DNA of 64,000 bases from Thermacetogenium phaeum DSM 12270 (GTDB lineage: Bacteria > Bacillota > DSM-12270 > Thermacetogeniales > Thermacetogeniaceae), in contig NC_018870.1 in NCBI RefSeq assembly GCF_000305935.1, positions 1,482,001 through 1,546,000 of the forward strand. The letters are read 5' to 3'. The notes below the pieces were generated by a model that had not been told where the DNA came from, did not search any database, and was given only the letters and a program-made list of their open reading frames with translations. The stretch's first letter is position 1. Each line of letters begins with the position of its first letter. The position numbers and the translations under genes were made by a program. This document shows positions 61,225 through 64,000 of the stretch, one piece after another.

Positions 61225-63432
61225 TTACTTCAATCGGGTAACAGCACCGATTTTATTTTTTGAATCCGAAACTGCTGCTTCCCCGTCCTTCCAGTAGATT
61301 CTCACTTTATCTCCCTGTTTCAGCGGGGTTGTAAATTGGGCTTCTTTCCCGTTGATCAGTGTTACCAGTTTAGATGACGCCCGCTTTGGGTGCTGGTCAA
61401 AAGATATATATTTAAAGACATCGGCCAGGATGGGAGTGTATCCGCCCTCTTCCAAACAGAATTCATCGCCGTCTTCCACAACCTCATCTTCATTAACCTC
61501 TCGGCCGTTCTTGAGGATCCTCATTTCGCCTCCTCGCAAAATAATGCCTTCGCCATTAACAAAAACCTTGATCCCCGTTCCCTGGTGAGGGATCCTTTTT
61601 TGGGTCAGCAGATCTCTTACCCTTAATACGGAAGCCGGTTCAAAATCAAGGACATCTCCATCAGCGATCGGGTCTTGTAAATCGGCACTGTTACCGTTGA
61701 TACGAACGGAAACAGCCCCCCTCCGGAGTTCCTCCGGCTTGCCGTTGATTGTAATCCGTACCGGCCTCAGGGCAATCTGCTCTTCTGAAAAACCCGCAGC
61801 AAGCAGGGCATCCCGAACCGTCCTGACAGGGCGCCAGGTTACCCGTGAGCGATCCAGAAGTGGGGTGGAGGGAGCAACCACTTGGCCGTTCATATAGATC
61901 AAATATTGAAGACTATACTCTTTGTTATTACAAGTTATCCGTTTCACCGGAGCTTCCTGCTGGGGAAGGAGATCCGCTATCAGAGCCTCTGCATCCCTTC
62001 CCGGTTCGGGTTTTCCCACTTTGATTATCGAGTTGGGAGGCAGTACGGTATCGATTCGGGCGGGTTCCCCGTTGAGATAGATCGGAGCCGGCCTGCCCGT
62101 TTCCCCCTTAATCATCCGCAATTCCCCATTGACTTCTACAGTAAGGGGTCTCCCTGGCTGCCCGCAAAGATCGGAAAATTTAATATCGGCGGCGAGCAAG
62201 GCCTCCCCAATGGTGGTGCCGGCTCCCCGAAACAGCTTGACGGCCCTATCGTTGACCTGAATCTGACAGAGTCCGAGAGCCTTGGGACGCATAGCCATAA
62301 AAGCTATCCCCAAAAGTGTCACCCCATCGGGGCCGGAAATATCCCGGCTCAACCCCTTAACTTCCCGCACCTTATCGGCACTGCGCACCGCTACCCGTTC
62401 CCCTGAAAGGCCCAAATATTCCGCCAGCTCTCCCGTAATCCCCGGCGTCATGCTGCCTCCGCCGATACAGATCACGGCCTGGGGTGGGCCTCCGTTGAGC
62501 TCGACGATGCTTTCTCCGATCCGCCGGGCGATTTCATGAACCGCATCTTTCAGGGAGGCAACTATCTCCGCCCCGTCAACCCGCCGCTTCAGGCCGAGAA
62601 CGTCCCGAAAAGACAGGGTCTTTTTCGCGGTCAACTTCCTTTTAACCTTTTCCCCGGTTAGAAAATCTAAAAGGTAGAGGCTGCACAATTTTTCGGTCAC
62701 TTCATCACCCGCCAGCGGAACCATGGCATAGGCGGTCACCGTACCCCCTGCCGTGATGGCGATATCGGATGTCCCCGCGCCGATATCCACCAGGGCCAGA
62801 TTCAACCCCCGCATGGTCGAGGGAATGGCATACTCCAAAGCTGCTATCGGCTCCAGCGTCAAAAGCTCCATTTCCAGATTGTTGCGTTCCAGAACCGCCA
62901 GCAAGGAGTCCACAACAACGCAGGGCAAAAACGTTGCAATAAGCTCAAGGCCAAGAGAGCTTCCTCTCTGCCCGACCGGGTTGCCGATCTTTTTACCATC
63001 CAGATAGTAGGAATAGATGCTGTATCCGACGCAGTAATACCGGTCCCTGGCCGGCCCGGCCTCTGATAGTGACTGCTGCGCCTGTCGGACGGCATCCAGC
63101 TCCAAACAAGCAACCTGATCCTCGTTGATCTCATCCCAGGGGGAAAGATCCTGTTCGGCCTTTTTGCGGACGGTGATCAGCGCCCGCCCGGCAGCAGCAA
63201 CGGCAACCTTCCGCAGTGGCATCTGGAGCATCTGCTCTAGTTCCTGCTTTACCTCTGCCACCACTCCGGCTACCTTTTCAACATCCTGGATCTGGCCGTC
63301 CAACATCGTCCTTTCCCGGTGTTCCTTCTTGGCCACGGCGAGTATCTGGGGTTCGGGACCGGTTTCCATTACCAGCCCCTTCACCGTCCGTGTTCCGATG
63401 TCCAGGGCAAATATCAATCGGGAATCAGCCAA
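61225..63432 (-). CDS. FtsA-like ATPase with long C-terminal extension (735 aa)
   Basis: Residues 1 to about 390 are an actin-fold protein of the FtsA/PilM type: FALDIGTRTVKGLVM, the 1C-like region AAGRALITVRKKA, LALVDIGAGTSDIAI and VICIGGGSMTPGI. FtsA itself has about 410 residues and ends in a membrane helix; here about 340 extra residues follow instead. They consist of small beta modules with repeated N-G turns (VEVNGELRMI, IYLNGEPARI, ITINGKPEEL, VFVNGEGIIL, TLINGKEAQF). The TTG start at 63432 has AAGGTGAT upstream. A role in cell shape or division is inferred from the family only. Confidence 0.8.
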   Translation of the reverse strand: MADSRLIFALDIGTRTVKGLVMETGPEPQILAVAKKEHRERTMLDGQIQDVEKVAGVVAEVKQELEQMLQMPLRKVAVAAAGRALITVRKKAEQDLSPWDEINEDQVACLELDAVRQAQQSLSEAGPARDRYYCVGYSIYSYYLDGKKIGNPVGQRGSSLGLELIATFLPCVVVDSLLAVLERNNLEMELLTLEPIAALEYAIPSTMRGLNLALVDIGAGTSDIAITAGGTVTAYAMVPLAGDEVTEKLCSLYLLDFLTGEKVKRKLTAKKTLSFRDVLGLKRRVDGAEIVASLKDAVHEIARRIGESIVELNGGPPQAVICIGGGSMTPGITGELAEYLGLSGERVAVRSADKVREVKGLSRDISGPDGVTLLGIAFMAMRPKALGLCQIQVNDRAVKLFRGAGTTIGEALLAADIKFSDLCGQPGRPLTVEVNGELRMIKGETGRPAPIYLNGEPARIDTVLPPNSIIKVGKPEPGRDAEALIADLLPQQEAPVKRITCNNKEYSLQYLIYMNGQVVAPSTPLLDRSRVTWRPVRTVRDALLAAGFSEEQIALRPVRITINGKPEELRRGAVSVRINGNSADLQDPIADGDVLDFEPASVLRVRDLLTQKRIPHQGTGIKVFVNGEGIILRGGEMRILKNGREVNEDEVVEDGDEFCLEEGGYTPILADVFKYISFDQHPKRASSKLVTLINGKEAQFTTPLKQGDKVRIYWKDGEAAVSDSKNKIGAVTRLK

Positions 63433-63556
63433 TTAGATCACCTTCTTAATGAAGGAATATAATGGTATTTTGACCAATTATCATCTTAATAAAGAGATTG
63501 CCTCCTGCACACCTTATAAATGATATCAAGTTGTTTTTATGGGGAGGGTGAACGCA

Positions 63557-64000
63557 ATGAAAATCAAACATCTGCTCATCCTGAGCGCGCTCTTGATTGC
63601 CTGAGCTTTCCCGGCGGCAGCAAGTGCTCTGGCGCTGCCTTCAGAACCACACCATGAGGAAGCCTTTGTTTGGCTTCAAAATGAGCACCATCACGAACTG
63701 CAACGAGCTTTGACGGTCACCGTCACCGCTTATTGTCCTTGCCCTATCTGCTGCGGAAAAAGCGACGGGATAACCTGTAGCGGCGTTCGGGCCAGGGCAA
63801 ATCGAACAATCGCCGTTGATCCAGATGTAATACCCCTGGGCAGCGAGGTCTATCTGGAAGGTCTAGGCATTTTTATTGCTGAAGACACAGGGGGGGTTAT
63901 CAAAGGAAACAGAATTGATATCTTTATGGAAGACCATCAACAGGCTCTCCTGTTCGGTATCAAAGAGATGAAGGCTTATATTCTTCAAAAAGAATCTGAG
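63557..64000 (+). pseudogene. 3D-domain protein with TGA inside the signal peptide (runs off the window)
   Basis: An ATG at 63557 behind GGGGAGGG opens a signal peptide (KIKHLLILSALLIA). The frame meets TGA at 63602-63604 and then continues AFPAAASALALP, a normal signal-peptide end. The mature part has the 3D domain of MltA/RpfB-type cell-wall enzymes: VTAYCPCPICCGKSDGIT, RTIAVDPDVIPLGSEVYLEG, then EDTGGVIKGNRIDIFM, holding the three conserved Asp residues. The TGA looks like a single point change from TGG or CGA. Selenocysteine at this place is unlikely. The gene is cut at the window end, though the domain looks nearly complete. Confidence 0.65.

Noticed and set aside
63602-63604. Selenocysteine codon in the 3D-domain protein
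   Set aside because: The TGA sits in the middle of a cleavable signal peptide, where a selenocysteine would serve no purpose.

Overview
The window looks like chromosomal DNA of a spore-forming, Gram-positive anaerobe of the class Clostridia that uses the Wood-Ljungdahl pathway: an acetogen or syntrophic acetate oxidiser related to the Moorella / Thermacetogenium type. This is inferred from a complete acetyl-CoA synthase operon (cooC, acsA, acsB, acsC, acsF-like, acsD, acsE, then hdrA-mvhD, metV, metF and a second hdrA-like gene), an alpha/beta-type small acid-soluble spore protein, an Agr-type peptide signalling locus, a T-box leader, DnaI/DnaD-type replication genes and Shine-Dalgarno sites of AGGAGG type. 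The species cannot be fixed from the sequence alone.

Layout. 0-5.4 kb: plus-strand pseudopilin (TadE-like) genes. The first is very large, carries tandem repeats and Ig-like domains, and is interrupted by frame changes and an in-frame TAG. 5.4-10.3 kb (minus strand): a complete Agr-like quorum-sensing locus (membrane protein, GHKL sensor kinase with a frame break, AgrB protease, LytTR regulator, a 41-residue AgrD-like pro-peptide) followed by a secreted protein. 10.4-21.5 kb: an accessory region with a P-loop ATPase behind two tandem palindromes, decayed IS200/IS605, IS3 and IS4 elements, a broken AVAST-like STAND NTPase, an AlbA/Schlafen-type protein, an integrase relic with a C13 tract, and tRNA-Val(GAC).

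21.8-42.4 kb: mostly intact core genes. These are an EF-G paralogue, a spore protein, an operon joining surE, a MoxR ATPase and a three-subunit NADH dehydrogenase module with no catalytic partner, folE, a TPR protein, a response-regulator/diguanylate cyclase with a Fur regulator, DUF3786, tRNA-Arg(CCG), and a dnaD-dnaI-speE-hisC-zinc protein run. A T-box controlled aminotransferase follows. 42.5-56.5 kb: the 14 kb carbonyl-branch operon. Its products take the methyl group from methylene-THF (MetF/MetV) through AcsE to the corrinoid protein AcsCD, where AcsB/AcsA condense it with CO to acetyl-CoA. CooC-type ATPases insert nickel, and Hdr-like flavoproteins probably handle electrons for MetF. 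56.8-64 kb: a UbiB-like kinase, DegV, a GC-rich structured intergenic region, tRNA-Leu(CAG), an FtsA-like protein with a long C-terminal extension, and a 3D-domain protein with a TGA inside its signal peptide.

Reading-frame breaks cluster at homopolymer runs in the first 18 kb, while the 21.8-63.4 kb part shows none that I can find. That pattern argues for biological decay of accessory genes rather than general sequencing error, but only read data can settle it.
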